This document shows positions 47,451 through 60,400 of a stretch of 64,000 nucleotides of DNA, piece after piece; position 1 is the stretch's first letter; every line of letters starts with the position of its first letter. Where the stretch lies: contig NW_017802491.1 in NCBI RefSeq assembly GCF_001625305.1, forward strand, positions 1,962,438 to 2,026,437, read 5' to 3'. The notes below the pieces were generated by a model. The model was not told the origin of the DNA. It ran no database searches and worked only from the letters and a program-made list of their open reading frames with translations. Position numbers and translations under genes: made by a program. This DNA comes from Branchiostoma belcheri. Its lineage: Eukaryota; Chordata; Leptocardii; Amphioxiformes; Branchiostomatidae.

Positions 47451-50400
47451 CTTTCAGTAACCGGATATACAATGCACGGTGGGTAATCTGACAAACCAAT
47501 TAGCAGAAGCGCCATCTGTTGGAATAAATGCCAACTGCAGAGAAGTTGTCTGGTAGCATACTAGTATCCATCGATATCTTTCAATGGGGGCATTCATAGT
47601 TTCAGACTCATCATATTTGTGCCACGGGAATAGCAGGCACAGTATGCACCCAACAGTAGCGTTCCGCATTGTTCAATGTAGCGTGACAGCACACAAACTT
47701 CGAAAGTCACGGCATGACAAGTTTGGGTTCGCGTCCTAGTCTGAACGTTCCAACACAAGGTTGTATCGGCGTTACGCAAAGAACCTATGTATATATATAA
47801 GGAAAAGTATTCACTGGCTTTAAGTTTAATCTCTTGTATATATCCACATACATGTCGGAACGGCATACCCCATCACAGGCTTTATCCCTGCAGTACTGCT
47901 CCCGGCCGCGCCGATGCGTGCGTAAAAAGATAAGAGAGAAAGAGACGCCAATGCCAACAGCATGCCAATGCATTTCTTTTTACTCCGTGGGTTCAGTGAG
48001 CTCCGTGACGGAGTATTGAAAGTTGAAAAGTTGAACATCCTTAGATATGTTAACCATGCAAATCAGGGTTCATTTAGCTTTATGAAAAAATGCTAGAATA
48101 GTTTTCTTTGCTAAGATAAGACTTTCATACTTTGAACAACTTCTTTGTCTGTGTCTGTGGCCTGGCAACTATGAATCGAAATTTTTTGATGGATTAATCT
48201 GAAATTTGGCATGTTTGTAGTGAAAGAACACTTAAGCCTACACAGCAAACACCATAATTACTTCACAGAGGATTATGTTCTAAGACTCTTATGTATTTTA
48301 TTGAGTATCACCATCTGTCTGTGAGCTCTGGTTGTGTTTTTACGTGTTCTGCAGCTCTATCTGTTCATAAACTTGCTGTGCATGTGTAGATCACGTATTG
48401 GCCCCACATCCCCAGCCCAGAGGACCGGTTGGCATCAGTACCAGGCGGTGCGGCGTCCATTAGTGAGTCCTACAGGAGACGACCGTCATCGTCACATCTA
48501 ACTCCCTCAACTAGGGTCACTCCGCTGGGAGTTTATAACATCCTCACATTTTCTCCCTTCCGGCTTTCACATGACTAGTTATGCATCCGGCGTGCAATTT
48601 TCTCATGATTTTCATTATTCTAGTAAGATACACCCCTCTTACATATAAGTCATTAAAATTGAAAATTCACATTCGTCATATTGCTAGGATAAAGGAGATA
48701 CAATGCATCATGTGAATTATCTGATCTGAAGCCTTCCCTGAATGTAGTGCATCAACCCAAAGCGATATTCCCCTGTGACTATTATCTCCAAATCCTTTCA
48801 TACAGCGCGCTTCATCCCGTGATCAATATATCTGCGTCCTTCCGGCTTCTTAGTACGCGAGAAAACAAGTTTTGACAAGCTGTGCGTGGTAAATGTCACC
48901 CTCCACCCACACAAATATTCCCGCTAATGGAGGCCAGGTCGGTTGCCATGGCAGCGGGCAGTAGGCTTGGTTAGCCCTCGGCTATGCGATACCTCGGCTC
49001 GTGTTAGAATAATGATGGCCATGCATGTTAACTGCGTCTTTAACTTAGCTAGTCAGACAAATAAATCATCTGGTTCTGACATGATGCCCTGACCGGTAGA
49101 AAGCAAAAGCTACTGTACAGATAGAGGTAAAGGTCCAGTCCCACATACACACCATTCACAACTAGGCGAACTGAAAGTTATGTTTTTACCCTAGGAAGAT
49201 GTGCCACTTGCCCTTTTTGACAGCTATTGTTGATAGCCACTGCTAGCTGCCATTTAATTTGCCCTTTAGGAAAATGTGATTTTTCACCTGATTCTGACAT
49301 ACGTCCATACGTTAAATGGCTGTGCCAAATGCTCAGAGACATACATGTCGCTGAACGATGTTGCGAAACTCTCGAAGGTCACCCCACTTAGTGCTAATGC
49401 CTTTTCAATTGAAGCTAGTGGGAAGCATTCAGATGCGTAGATGTAAACAGCTCTCAACACGCACATGTCTATCCATAACGTCAACGCCTGATGTATTTGA
49501 AGTAAAACAAAAACAGACTGTTCACCATAGACTTTCCTTAACAATTCTAATAAACTAAATGGCACAAGAGATAGAATGATAAGCAAACTAAATGACGGGA
49601 ACATTTTTTTGAATGTTGCGATTACACGTAGCGTTGATAAACCACGTACGTTACAAACAGTTAAAACATGGCGCTCGGCGCGGCTTCCAAGCCATCCCTG
49701 TCCTTGGTGCTGAAACCAGAATCACACGTCGAAACGGGTCACATATTACACCGACGCTGAAGGAATCACAGCGATGTTCCATTTGATCTTGAAACTATAA
49801 AATTATACAGATTAAATTTGCAATAGCTCTATCATGATCGACAAATTCATATCGTCAATATTTTGACACTGAAAGTCAAGTCAATTTACGCATTGCTTTT
49901 GCATTTTTCAAGTCATAACATCATGGAGACTTGAGTACTGTAACGCGCACCATTTTGAAATCAAATTTTACACGTTATTGTCACGCTTAAGAAGACAACC
50001 TGCCTCTATTAACGCGTGGCCAATTCATAAGATGCCCTTCACGAAATCTTGACATCTTTACACGCTATGTAAAATGGCGCCCTGCCAGGCCATTCTCCCT
50101 GCCTGTCCGCTTTTCCCGCCATTTTGCACCTTCTGACAGATTTACGGCGGCGGTTAGACCTCATTATCACTACAATTAATAGTAATGATAAGCGCCGTAT
50201 ATCATAAATCCTGTCCCCGGCATATCCCCAAACGCACGGGGAGGGAAGGATTTGATTACGTTTTACGACTTTTTGTGGTCCCAGGAACCATATGATTATC
50301 TCAGAGGCCTCATCATGCCCAACTACCCAAAATGTATGCCCTGTGAGCTTAGATCTACCGACATTCATGTTTCACAATGAAGAATTTCTATGGAATGAAT

Positions 50401-51280
50401 ACCGTGTGTTTTAAAGCTCTGCTCAGAATCACACACAAGGTGACCTATCGTGAGTATTCAATTTAGACATCTCGGACTGGAAGTAATTTCGCGTGATTTT
50501 TCATCAGCGTGGAGCTCGGCAGGGTTATGGATTATGTAGAGCGAAAGCGGGGCAATAAAATATTGATCATATTCGCTGCTGCCATAATCCCAGAGAGAGA
50601 TGGGGGTGCTTGGTCGGGGTGTGATTAAGATGTACAACGCGTGCTCGAGCTGTCAATCATTTTTACTTTTAATCCTGGTCTCGCGATGCTGGAGCAGATA
50701 CCGTCCAGTCAGTAGCGCGGCGTTTCAATCATCACCGCCTACAATCTAAGCGCGATATCTGCTTATTGTCAGGCAAATGCGTCTAATGCCCTATTTGTGG
50801 ACTGCAAATTAAGTACATTTGGTGAGCCTGACAAGTTTTCGCTGCAATAAGTGCCTATTTACGCGCGGCAATCAGACCTTATTTACGGGCGGCGGTGTGA
50901 TTTCCCTCGGCGAGGGAGCGCTGCAATCAAATCACAAGAAAAGTCCTGAAAAAAGCGACCAATCAGAAGGCCGGGTTGCTGGGAGATTGACAGGAGTGTG
51001 GGTCGATCCGGCATTTGGATGAGCAGCCACGGAAAGCTGACTTGCTCGCTCGTGTATTCATGCTGTACACGGGAGCTGGCTTCTGCGGGAAAATTGCAGG
51101 TGGGAACGATGAAAACTGGGACGTGAAGATGGTGCTAACAATTTTGCTTCATTCTGCACCCCCTTCTCTTACAACGGACACGGAAAAAGACTAAAACGCG
51201 CGAACTGATGTCGGACCAGGCCAATGCTGAGTTAAAGTGACTTCCTTCAGGGCGAGAAAAGTGCTCAGAAGGAAACGAAG
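47451..51280. other. Intergenic region between ALYREF and the LRR-Ig gene
   Basis: No spliced gene was recognised. An open frame at 48390-48578, preceded by a possible acceptor, is noted as a finding. The region from about 50000 to 51280 is more GC-rich, with several ATGGCG words, and probably contains promoter and regulatory sequence of the LRR-Ig gene. Confidence 0.35.
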
Positions 51281-53527
51281 ATGTCCAGATTTACAGTCAC
51301 ACCGTGGACGCTCCTCCTGATCCTCCCCGTGGCGTGGATTTTGGTCAGCTCGGCGTCAGGGGCGCTCCCGACCTGCCCGGAGGTCTGTAAGTGCCGCTGT
51401 AACAACGTCACCTTGCTATGCAGGGTCGAGTGTACGTACCAGAACCTCCAAACGGTCCCCACCGAGATCCCCCGGACCACGACTTCCCTCAACCTGGCCG
51501 CGAACGACCTAACGGTTATAACCGACGAGTCCTTGGCCAAGTACTCCATGGTACACTCCATATGGCTCAGCTACAACAACATACAGACCATATCGGATCG
51601 GGCCTTCATGCGACTAGGAGCGCTGAGAAATCTGGACTTGGGAAACAACGAACTGACAGACTTTCCGTGGAAGTCTTTGCAGTATTTACCTGGATTACAA
51701 CTATTTAAACTGAACAACAACAAGTTAACATACATCCCGATTGAAGCGTTTAATAGCATGACCAAGTTGCGCTCTCTGAGAATACATCATAACGAAATAA
51801 CCGCCCTTCCCGCCGGAGCCTTCGACCGTATGTACGCTCTCTCGCACTTGCTTCTACACGCCAACCCGTGGCACTGTAACTGTGGGGTCCAGTGGCTAGC
51901 TGACTGGCTCAAAACAACGAACGTGGACGTTCAGCAGCGTAAGGACATCACCTGCGCTACACCTGCTGAGCTGCACGGCGAAAGGGTTGACCAAGCCGCC
52001 GAGCTGCCCTGTAAAGCTCCCAAGGCACGGGCCTGGGTCGTCCCCAAGGGTATAATCCCCGTCGGGAGTAGAGTGTATCTCCACTGTAATATAGAGGGGG
52101 ACCCGCTCCCCACCGTCAAGTGGACAACTCCAGGGGGGACCGTGACGCCCAAGGATGAGGGTACGGACAGGATGATAGTGTTGCGGTCGGTGCAATACAG
52201 AGACAGAGGCACGTACATCTGTATAGCGACAAATCCCGCAGGATCCGTCAGCTCCAAGCTGACCCTAACCCTCACGAAAGATCCTGTCCCTGTTGTTGTG
52301 AAGACGACAATCACACCCAAGGTGGTTCCTACGTCGGGCAAACCCGCGCCCACGGCCGCCGGGACTCCACCGAGAAGTCCCACGGAGAAGGGAGGCGTTA
52401 GCCCCGCCGAGCAACCCGTGGCCCCTACCTTGTCACCAGCTACACCTGTCCCAACACAAGGCGGTGGTGTTGTTCCCACTCGACCCTCCGGCAGAATTGT
52501 ACCACGACCAACTGTGCCAAAACCACAAACAACTACAACAATTCCCGACATATGCTCAGAATTTACATCTCAAGGAACGAACTCACAAATGACTACTGAC
52601 TTAGAACTTTCTATAGTCAAAGTGTCAGCGGATGAAGCAACAGTTCGATTTGGGTGTACTTTAGACTGTGCACGGCCTCCGTTTTGTGCTAACATGACAA
52701 TTCTCGATGAAAAGTCGAACCGAAGCATCTCCAAGCTTCTGGCGGTGGAAGTCGGAGGTGCGTCCGACCAGCCTCTAAAACACCTGCGGCCTGGAACTCT
52801 GTACAGACTTTGCCTTTCAAGTAGCGTGTGTACCAGGTTTTCAACATTACCTGGCAAGACATACGTGGAAGAGATGTTAGGACCGATCATAGTTGGCACC
52901 TTTCTATGCGGAATGGCAATCATAACGTTATCTGTAGCCAGTATCCACTATGCTATCATCCAGTGTAGAAAACCAAAGGTTGTCATCAAAACAGAAACGG
53001 ACGAAGAGGAAGAAGAAAATGGCGGGAGTGTTTGCGGTTTCTTGAGCATTTGTCGGCGGCGACTCGGAGAAGCACAGCCTGACGTCAGCGGTAGCAGACC
53101 AAACGTGAACGTGAGACCGAGATCAGACTGTGTCACCTTGGTGGACAATGTATACGAGAATAGGAACTCGTACGTTGATGATCCCACCCTAGGCGGGCAT
53201 CGAAACGCGGCTCTCCGGTCATCCATGATGAGCTCGCCCGACGACAGCGATCCCAAGGCATCCATGAGAAGACATCTACAACGAGAAGACACCAACCGCA
53301 TGTCGGAACACATCTACGAGGACATAGAACCCGAACTGTTAGGGGCTACTGCAGCCCCTATCGTAAGAAACGACGAAGATCTCTCGGACGACGATGGGAA
53401 TAACGCCGAGAGAAACCTTGGGATGCGCGCCTCAAAATCTCGAAGAATTCCTCGCGCCAAGACCATGGCTTCCTTCTCGCAGTATCAGTACTGCCGGCTC
53501 AAGCATTCCAAAAGTACAAGCTTCTGA
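51281..53527 (+). CDS. LRR-Ig-FN3 single-pass receptor (LRFN/LRIT-like), intronless
   Basis: One uninterrupted ORF of 748 residues. A signal peptide spans about 1-27 ('LLLILPVAWILVSS'). A Cys-rich LRR N-cap follows ('CPEVCKCRC'), then about five LRRs with LxxLxLxxNxL patterns ('LRNLDLGNNELTDFP', 'LQLFKLNNNKLTYIP'), and an LRR C-cap ('NPWHCNCGVQWLADWL'). An Ig domain has its Cys pair in 'VYLHCNIEGDPLPTVKW' and 'RDRGTYICIATNPAG'. A Thr/Pro-rich stalk spans about 335-425, then an FN3-like segment ('LRPGTLYRLCL'). The membrane span is about 533-556, followed by an acidic stretch and about 190 cytoplasmic residues with 'NVYENRNSYVDD' and 'HIYEDIEPELL'. Such proteins act in neuronal adhesion and synapse formation in vertebrates; here the role is inferred. 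The ATG context is GAAGATGT. The exact orthologue is unclear. Confidence 0.88.
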   Translation: MSRFTVTPWTLLLILPVAWILVSSASGALPTCPEVCKCRCNNVTLLCRVECTYQNLQTVPTEIPRTTTSLNLAANDLTVITDESLAKYSMVHSIWLSYNNIQTISDRAFMRLGALRNLDLGNNELTDFPWKSLQYLPGLQLFKLNNNKLTYIPIEAFNSMTKLRSLRIHHNEITALPAGAFDRMYALSHLLLHANPWHCNCGVQWLADWLKTTNVDVQQRKDITCATPAELHGERVDQAAELPCKAPKARAWVVPKGIIPVGSRVYLHCNIEGDPLPTVKWTTPGGTVTPKDEGTDRMIVLRSVQYRDRGTYICIATNPAGSVSSKLTLTLTKDPVPVVVKTTITPKVVPTSGKPAPTAAGTPPRSPTEKGGVSPAEQPVAPTLSPATPVPTQGGGVVPTRPSGRIVPRPTVPKPQTTTTIPDICSEFTSQGTNSQMTTDLELSIVKVSADEATVRFGCTLDCARPPFCANMTILDEKSNRSISKLLAVEVGGASDQPLKHLRPGTLYRLCLSSSVCTRFSTLPGKTYVEEMLGPIIVGTFLCGMAIITLSVASIHYAIIQCRKPKVVIKTETDEEEEENGGSVCGFLSICRRRLGEAQPDVSGSRPNVNVRPRSDCVTLVDNVYENRNSYVDDPTLGGHRNAALRSSMMSSPDDSDPKASMRRHLQREDTNRMSEHIYEDIEPELLGATAAPIVRNDEDLSDDDGNNAERNLGMRASKSRRIPRAKTMASFSQYQYCRLKHSKSTSF

Positions 53528-54409
53528 GAGGATAGCGTTTATTTAAGAAACAGGACAGAAAAGACGGTCCAGATTACTTACTCCCAAAAGCGACAACTGA
53601 CAGAACGTAAGCTATTTCCTTACATTCAGACTGGAATTTCGGACGTACAATGGACTGATGTCACTGAAAGCAGATTGGGCACAATTGACTTTTATCACAG
53701 GGATAACAGGCAGCACAGTTTCAGCTTGAAAAGGTAATGTCACTCGATACTATTTCCCACCTTTAAGAGGAGCCGATGGCTGTGTATATTTATTTGATAT
53801 GTACATCTGCCAGGACTGTATTGTAAAAAGAATCCGATGAATGAATTATGTGGAGATGGACAATAACAATGGCACTAAAGTGATCAACTATTTAGTCGGT
53901 GAAAGATATCTCCGAGTTGTAAATAGTGACTGGAATCTTCTCACCAGTATGCGTCATTCCAATGTTTGAATGGCTAGCTTAAACCTCAAATTGTGACATA
54001 GATTTTGTAAGTCAAATGTCGTCAGAGCGTGATTTTAACGGTACAGAAGTTGTAAATATCGAATTGTGAGATATATCTGTAATGTACATAACGTCTGACA
54101 TTGTCAACTGTGATACTCGGCAATTTTCAATGATTAACGCTAGGCCTTTGTGTCAACGGTTCATGACTTTTCCTAGGGGAAATTTCTACCTTTCAGCGAC
54201 AATACATTCCATGTAAGTGATGTCAAGTCCGTGGTTCCCCTGACGATGAAATCGTCCTGTGTGAATATAGACCCCTAAATCCCAGATCATGAGGTCACGT
54301 CTGTACATTAGATTATGACAAATTTTCTGTCAAACACATTGTAATATTTCAAAAGAGAAACTTGTGAGTATTGTGTTCGAGTGGCGGCTCCATACGCCGT
54401 TCTAATAAA
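53528..54409 (+). other. 3' UTR of the LRR-Ig gene
   Basis: Non-coding sequence from the stop codon to the AATAAA at 54404-54409. Confidence 0.5.
54404..54409 (+). terminator. Polyadenylation signal for the LRR-Ig gene
   Basis: AATAAA (TCTAATAAAGTC) lies 877 bases past the stop codon. Confidence 0.5.
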
Positions 54410-57400
54410 GTCACTTGGTGAAATAATTGTCGGAAATACGACTCACCCTGTGTGTATCTCTCTTGGCTAAACTAATCTTAAACAGCACTGTAGCACATAA
54501 TCTCTAACGGCATATCTTATTAAAAGAAAAATTCTATCCCTTTCATCCGCCCCAATGTAATAGCTAATGCTGGAAGCGCTTTAAATGGCGGCCAATCTCA
54601 ACCACCTGCCACCGGAAGAAGATAGCAGGATTCTGACGAAAGGAAAAAAAAGGCCAGGAAGATCTAACAACTGAAGAGTCTTTGATACACAGAACCTTCA
54701 CATTACAATCAAACAGACGGCTAGAGAAAAGGAAGGAACGAGGGAAAGTAAACCACAACTGTTTTTGTAGGATAATAGATAGTGTTTTCGGTCTCTGTCC
54801 TTGGTGCGCGCTGAATTCTCTCGATTCCTGTATATCAAAACACCATCGGCAACTCCTTTTTTACTGGTTCTATCAGGTCTTGACTTTCATCCCTTCTAAG
54901 AACCATAGAAACATTCCTTCCAATCCTACTATTGGCGGAATCACTGCTGTACTAAGTGCGTGGGTATAAATGTCCAAATTTGGGCAACAAACCCCGCTCG
55001 GTTACTCACACCGGAATGAATGCAGGATTCCACCACACCCAAACCGGGACTCGTCTTTACCATAGATGCCATCTTCGCCTCAGGCTTGCTTCTGCTCCAT
55101 TTCACATCAACTCTTGACGAGGGTTAATCCAGCAGGCTTGATGTTTATCAGTCGTCAATTTCATAATAAAACTGACAGGGTGTTTCATCAACTCTGTAAT
55201 AATATCGACATGGTAATATCTCACTTGAAATCTTTGGCCTTGGTTGGTAAATCACATACGCTTCAACACGTTATGTATTGACTTTCGTTATTGGTAATTT
55301 GATCACTGTCCCGATCAAAAATAACTGTATATTTTCATCGGTTGTAGCTGTACAATATGATAAATTGGATTGCTTTCTCACGTGATTATGATAAAGAAAT
55401 CGATAGTATTGCGGTCGCCTGGACAAACGTTTCTGAAACAACGTGGAGATAGCTATAGCGGATCTTTTGTAATTTCTCCTATCGTGTCCTATTCTTGCTT
55501 CTGTGTTATGTCGTTTTCAGAATATAGGACACAATGAATATAGCAAGTGATTTTCCGAAATATAGACGCCATGATATACTGCACAGAGTAATACAGTACA
55601 GTACCTTCTTTCAAAATGGCAAATTGGCCGCCAAGGATCTAACGATGTCAATCCTACCCCTAGGTGAACATGTGCCTTCTGGTATGATTTATGTCGCCGC
55701 CCTGTTTACAGAACCGGTCCTCTTTGTCAGAAGGCTTCTTCTGGACGTTCTTTGTCATTGATTCGAGCCTCTGTTACAAAACAACACACGCAGCAGAACA
55801 AAGTGGTCAGGGGGAATATCTAGTGTAGATATTCCAAGCTTGTATCCTACATTCAACATGTGTCTTAAGCCCAAGGCAACGGTTTTAAGGGGCGTGTTTT
55901 CGTCATAAAGCATTTGCCCCTATAAAATTCTCCTTATGAAATTTATAACGACAGTTTCTGCTGCAATTTTCATATCGCTAGCTTGTGGAGGCAAAATGTA
56001 TATGATTATACACATATGGGAAGATGTAAAACACCGGGTTCGAAGCCCAAATGAACGGATGCCAGATTAGACAGAAATTGTGGAAGCTCTGATTGATATA
56101 CGATTTCATCTCCATCCAGCCTTGATGCCCTGAACAATAAAGTGGATTTCGGACAGGATAAAGTGGATTAAATGTCCTCTGCCATCCGTCTTCGGCTGTA
56201 AACAGTAATTGGCCGGGAGCTGACAGTCGGATCAGTGTGGATGCGTTATGGTGGAAGGTGTGAGTGGGTGGGTGGGTGATACACTTGAACAAGTGGTGGC
56301 AGCGTTCGTTTCAACATTGTAGACACATTGAAAAGAACGTCACAAGCGTCCCGAGTGTCGGTCGGTGCGTCGTCTCTCAAGCACAATGACAATTCATCGC
56401 TCATGTTTATGATGACGTCTTTGTGGGACTATGATAATCTTTTACGTAATCCTGGCCGACGTCACGGGTACCCCTTGGAAATATCAAACAAACAGGGGCT
56501 ATTATATACATATGTATTTCTGACTACTTTTATGTTTGAATTACAAAAATGTACTATTATCCGTACCTACTTGATTTCTGTATTAAACCTATTTTTTCTG
56601 GTGTTTATGACCTAATAGATGCTTTTCATTGAAATGTTTTGGTAAGAAATCTTCGGTGGGGGTCTAATACGTACGGTTAGTGGTTAAAGTAACTGTTAGG
56701 GTTTGAATTTAGATATGTGACTATGTTCACCGCGATGTTTGAGCCAAAAATGTCACCCAAAATACCACAATATTGCAACACCAACAGATGTACAGTGATA
56801 ACACGACTACTGTGCATCTATGGGGGTTTCTGTCCCTCTGTATCCGATAGAAAGTATCCAGGGCGGTGGGAAGGAATGGAAATCTAGCGTCCCCCATCCA
56901 TCCATCACACCTCACGTCACGTGCTGCAGCGGTACAGTAATAAACCACCGCGCCTCAACCATCCATCTAGATCAACAACAGGAAACTAATTTCAACCTCG
57001 AAACAAATCCCTTTTGACTTCTAATGTGACTTTCAAAACATGCCACACTTTTGTCGTAAGCTGCAAAAAGTTGCCGTGTTGCTTTGTGAATAATCTTGAT
57101 GTTTATTAAGTTCGTGTGAACTAGGCAACTCAATACCTGTAAAGCCAGTCCAATCGCGTTTTAACATGACAGCTCAGTGGTAAGCAACGCTGGTGTCGTA
57201 TTTCTGTCTGCACTTATCCCGTACTTGCCGCATTTCTGTCACCAGCACGTTTGCACGGAAGCGAGTGCCGTGCAGAATTCCCCATGGCTGCTTCAGAAGC
57301 CCTTCTCACAGTCATACCAGAACGCCGTGTAGTCACAACAATAACCTCGGTCCCTCACGTCTGATCAGTCAACGGCGCGGGTGACGGGAAACAGACCACG

Positions 57401-60400
57401 GGCTCTGACCCGAGTGTGGACCCGGTATTCATTTTCCTCAGACGTGGGGAGTTGCATGAGACAGCTCAAGCACTGTAGTGCATTTTAAAAGCGCTGTAGT
57501 ACATGTTAAAAGCTAAACAATTCCAACATATCGCAGACTAGGTTCTGCAGCATTTTACAGATCACAAACAGAAGCAAAAGATGCTGACGATAGCAGGTAG
57601 ACTGACTTCACAACAGTAAAATGAATGACTGAACTTCCATCACCACATGTCACGTACACGGATGTTTTACGCTCATGTTTACGACAATGTAATGTTGTAG
57701 AAACCCCTGCTATTCCAGTTAACTACGCATAGATGTTATATGTGGTAAGCATACGTGTTGAAAGCTAAATTACTTGGATCAAATGTAAAATATGCACAAA
57801 TCTGAAGCTCATGTTGATTTCTACGATAACCACGATATTTTGACACAAGAGAGAGCTACTTGTTTTTAGCAGACAAACATCTATTGAAGATTACAACAAG
57901 CAGAATTATAGCAAGTAAAAATAATATTCTCCTGCTATGAAAGAGTTATAGTAATAACCATGCCGCTGTAGGTGTCAGACTTGTAATTTACGTCCTCAAA
58001 TTAAATCTTCATCACCTTCCAACCGCACCAGCCATTGTGAGATTATGTTATTTTATTATGAATGAAATTTATGGCCCCACTGCAAATATCACAAACAGCA
58101 ATAATCGTACAGTGTTAGGTGGAAGATACGTCTTCTGTTCACGGAGAGAAATACTGATTGGTGGCGTGGTTGTAAATTTTCTTTCTCTGATGTTTTTCCG
58201 AAATTGTGCGTAAAGAACCATGAGTTTCTTGCTCTTTTTTCGGTCAATTTTCCTAAAATTTAGCCTGAAATAAAGCAATGAAATATTGATTATTCCGCCT
58301 TTATTATGAGGACTGCGTGCGTTTATCCCATAGATCAAGCGATCGAAATCGTCCCTTTCACCTGTCAATCAACTGGGCCCACCTGAAACCCGGGGTTACA
58401 ACATCTGTAAACACAGGGGGCTTTTTAAATATAGATCAACATATAGAATTCTGTGTTCTTACGTATGTAATTTTTGCTCCAATGTGTACTATTATATTTC
58501 TTTCGCGGGTTGACAAGCTTTCGGCGTCAAACAAGTTTTATTTTCTTCCATAACATGTTTTAGTTACTTTTATGATCCAGCAAGTAATACATTTTGAGTA
58601 AAACTACTTCAATATCTTTTTCGCTGTGGTGCAGCTATTATGCCTTCGCGTGTGTCACAATGAAGTGCTGTGAGTCTATATATAACAAACGACTGCATCG
58701 CGTTCGGCATCATTTACCTCATTAATGACGGGTACACTGATTTCCCATGGTGCCTCTCGGGGACACCTGCTTTGTATCAGGAGGGATTCGGTCTGACGGT
58801 TACGTTGCCATGGTTACATGGCTGATTCTGGCAAAGTCTTCCCGAGAGGTTTTATGTTCGTCACACGTTAACGTGTTTACTTGTAAATTTAAAGAAAGAA
58901 TATACTTCAATATTTGCATTTCGCTTTACTTTGGAGTCCATCTGTTGCCCCGGCCCAGTGTCTTGTGTTTTAGTAATTACATTTTAAGTGCCACGCGTGT
59001 CTCTGGTACTGACTGGTATCTACACCCGTGTAACGTGCTGAAAGGTAACGTTACCACTATTGCTTCCACCACTAAACAGAGTACGAAATATCACTTCTAC
59101 TACAACCATGTCTGCAGACCCGCTGAAAAGATGTGTCTATACCTGATGTCACCGTCCCTGGCCTTGGTGCTGAATCAGCCTGAGTTCTGTGTTAACACAG
59201 GCATTACCGCCCAAAGAGTTAAACACCATATTCACATTCAACTTTCTGATACCATGCTCTGAGCTATGATGCAGCCTGTATGTCCTCTATATACGGTGTC
59301 CACGATAACAACACACACTGTGTGTTCAATCGTATTTATAGAAAGTGCGTTACGAGTATATACCTCGCAAACAAGGTCCTCAAAATCATTTCACTCCATA
59401 AAAGGAAATATGGTATGAATTTCCCTCAAAGAAACTACGATTGTACAGACTACATCATGCGTACGGCCACATGTTCCATAAGAGCCCTTCAGTCCTGTAC
59501 ATGGTAAGTAGGAATCAGACTAGAGCGAGAGAACATCTGTAATGCACTTATGCCAAAATGACATTCTGGGCACGAAGGGAGAGAAGCGGCGCACGCTCTC
59601 ACAAGCGGCAGGTAATTAGACAACCCAGGCTCTTCAAAAGAACGGGGACACGGCAGGGCATACTGATGTACGTCACCGGGAAGGTACGGTAATCAGGATG
59701 GTCAAAAGGACCGGTTATCTTGCAACAGAAGCGGTACATCGAAGCGTTTTCCAATCATTTCTTTTTCCGCTGGAAATCGAAGAGATCGAATCGCGTTTGT
59801 TTCTATTAGTATACATTTTGTACTAGTGTTGGTTTTAGACATTCAATAAGGAGATAGCTAACGCAAACGTGGAAACATGATACTAAGTAATTGTTAGAAT
59901 ACGGCTGAAATGTATTCCAAACACGTATCGTAAGGACCATCATTGTGAAATAATATCAGGGAAATCCACACATCTAAATTTATACATTTCCACTTTTAAT
60001 CAAAAAGTCATGAATTCAGATATGAACATGGTGCATTGGACTGGTCCTTTATTGACCAATATTGTAGCAATATCTGTAAAGAAAGACAGGAACAATAAAT
60101 CGCACTCACCCGTAACAACCCCCGCAAATAACTAACGATCAGGTTTTCCTATTCCAAGAACACTCTGAATTATCATCTCTACAGGAGACGGCATTGCGAG
60201 TAATAACTGAGCGGGTATGTAGGCAGAATAGCTGGAGCGGAACGGAGATGTCAAAGGTTAGACACAATCAACGGTAATGAGCCGCTATATTGTGGGCAAA
60301 CTAGCGCGACCGCGACACGTCGGCAGTATGTGAAATGACTGCTTTCAATGTTCACTACACAGTAAAATTGGTCTTCCTATACGGCCTTAAAAGCTATACT

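Noticed and set aside
51896..53313. Several long minus-strand ORFs over the LRR-Ig gene
   Set aside because: Antisense shadows of a GC-rich coding exon with unmistakable domains on plus.
58747..59262. 171-codon ORF on plus
   Set aside because: Composition rich in Cys, His and Ser without domain or signal peptide; treated as chance.
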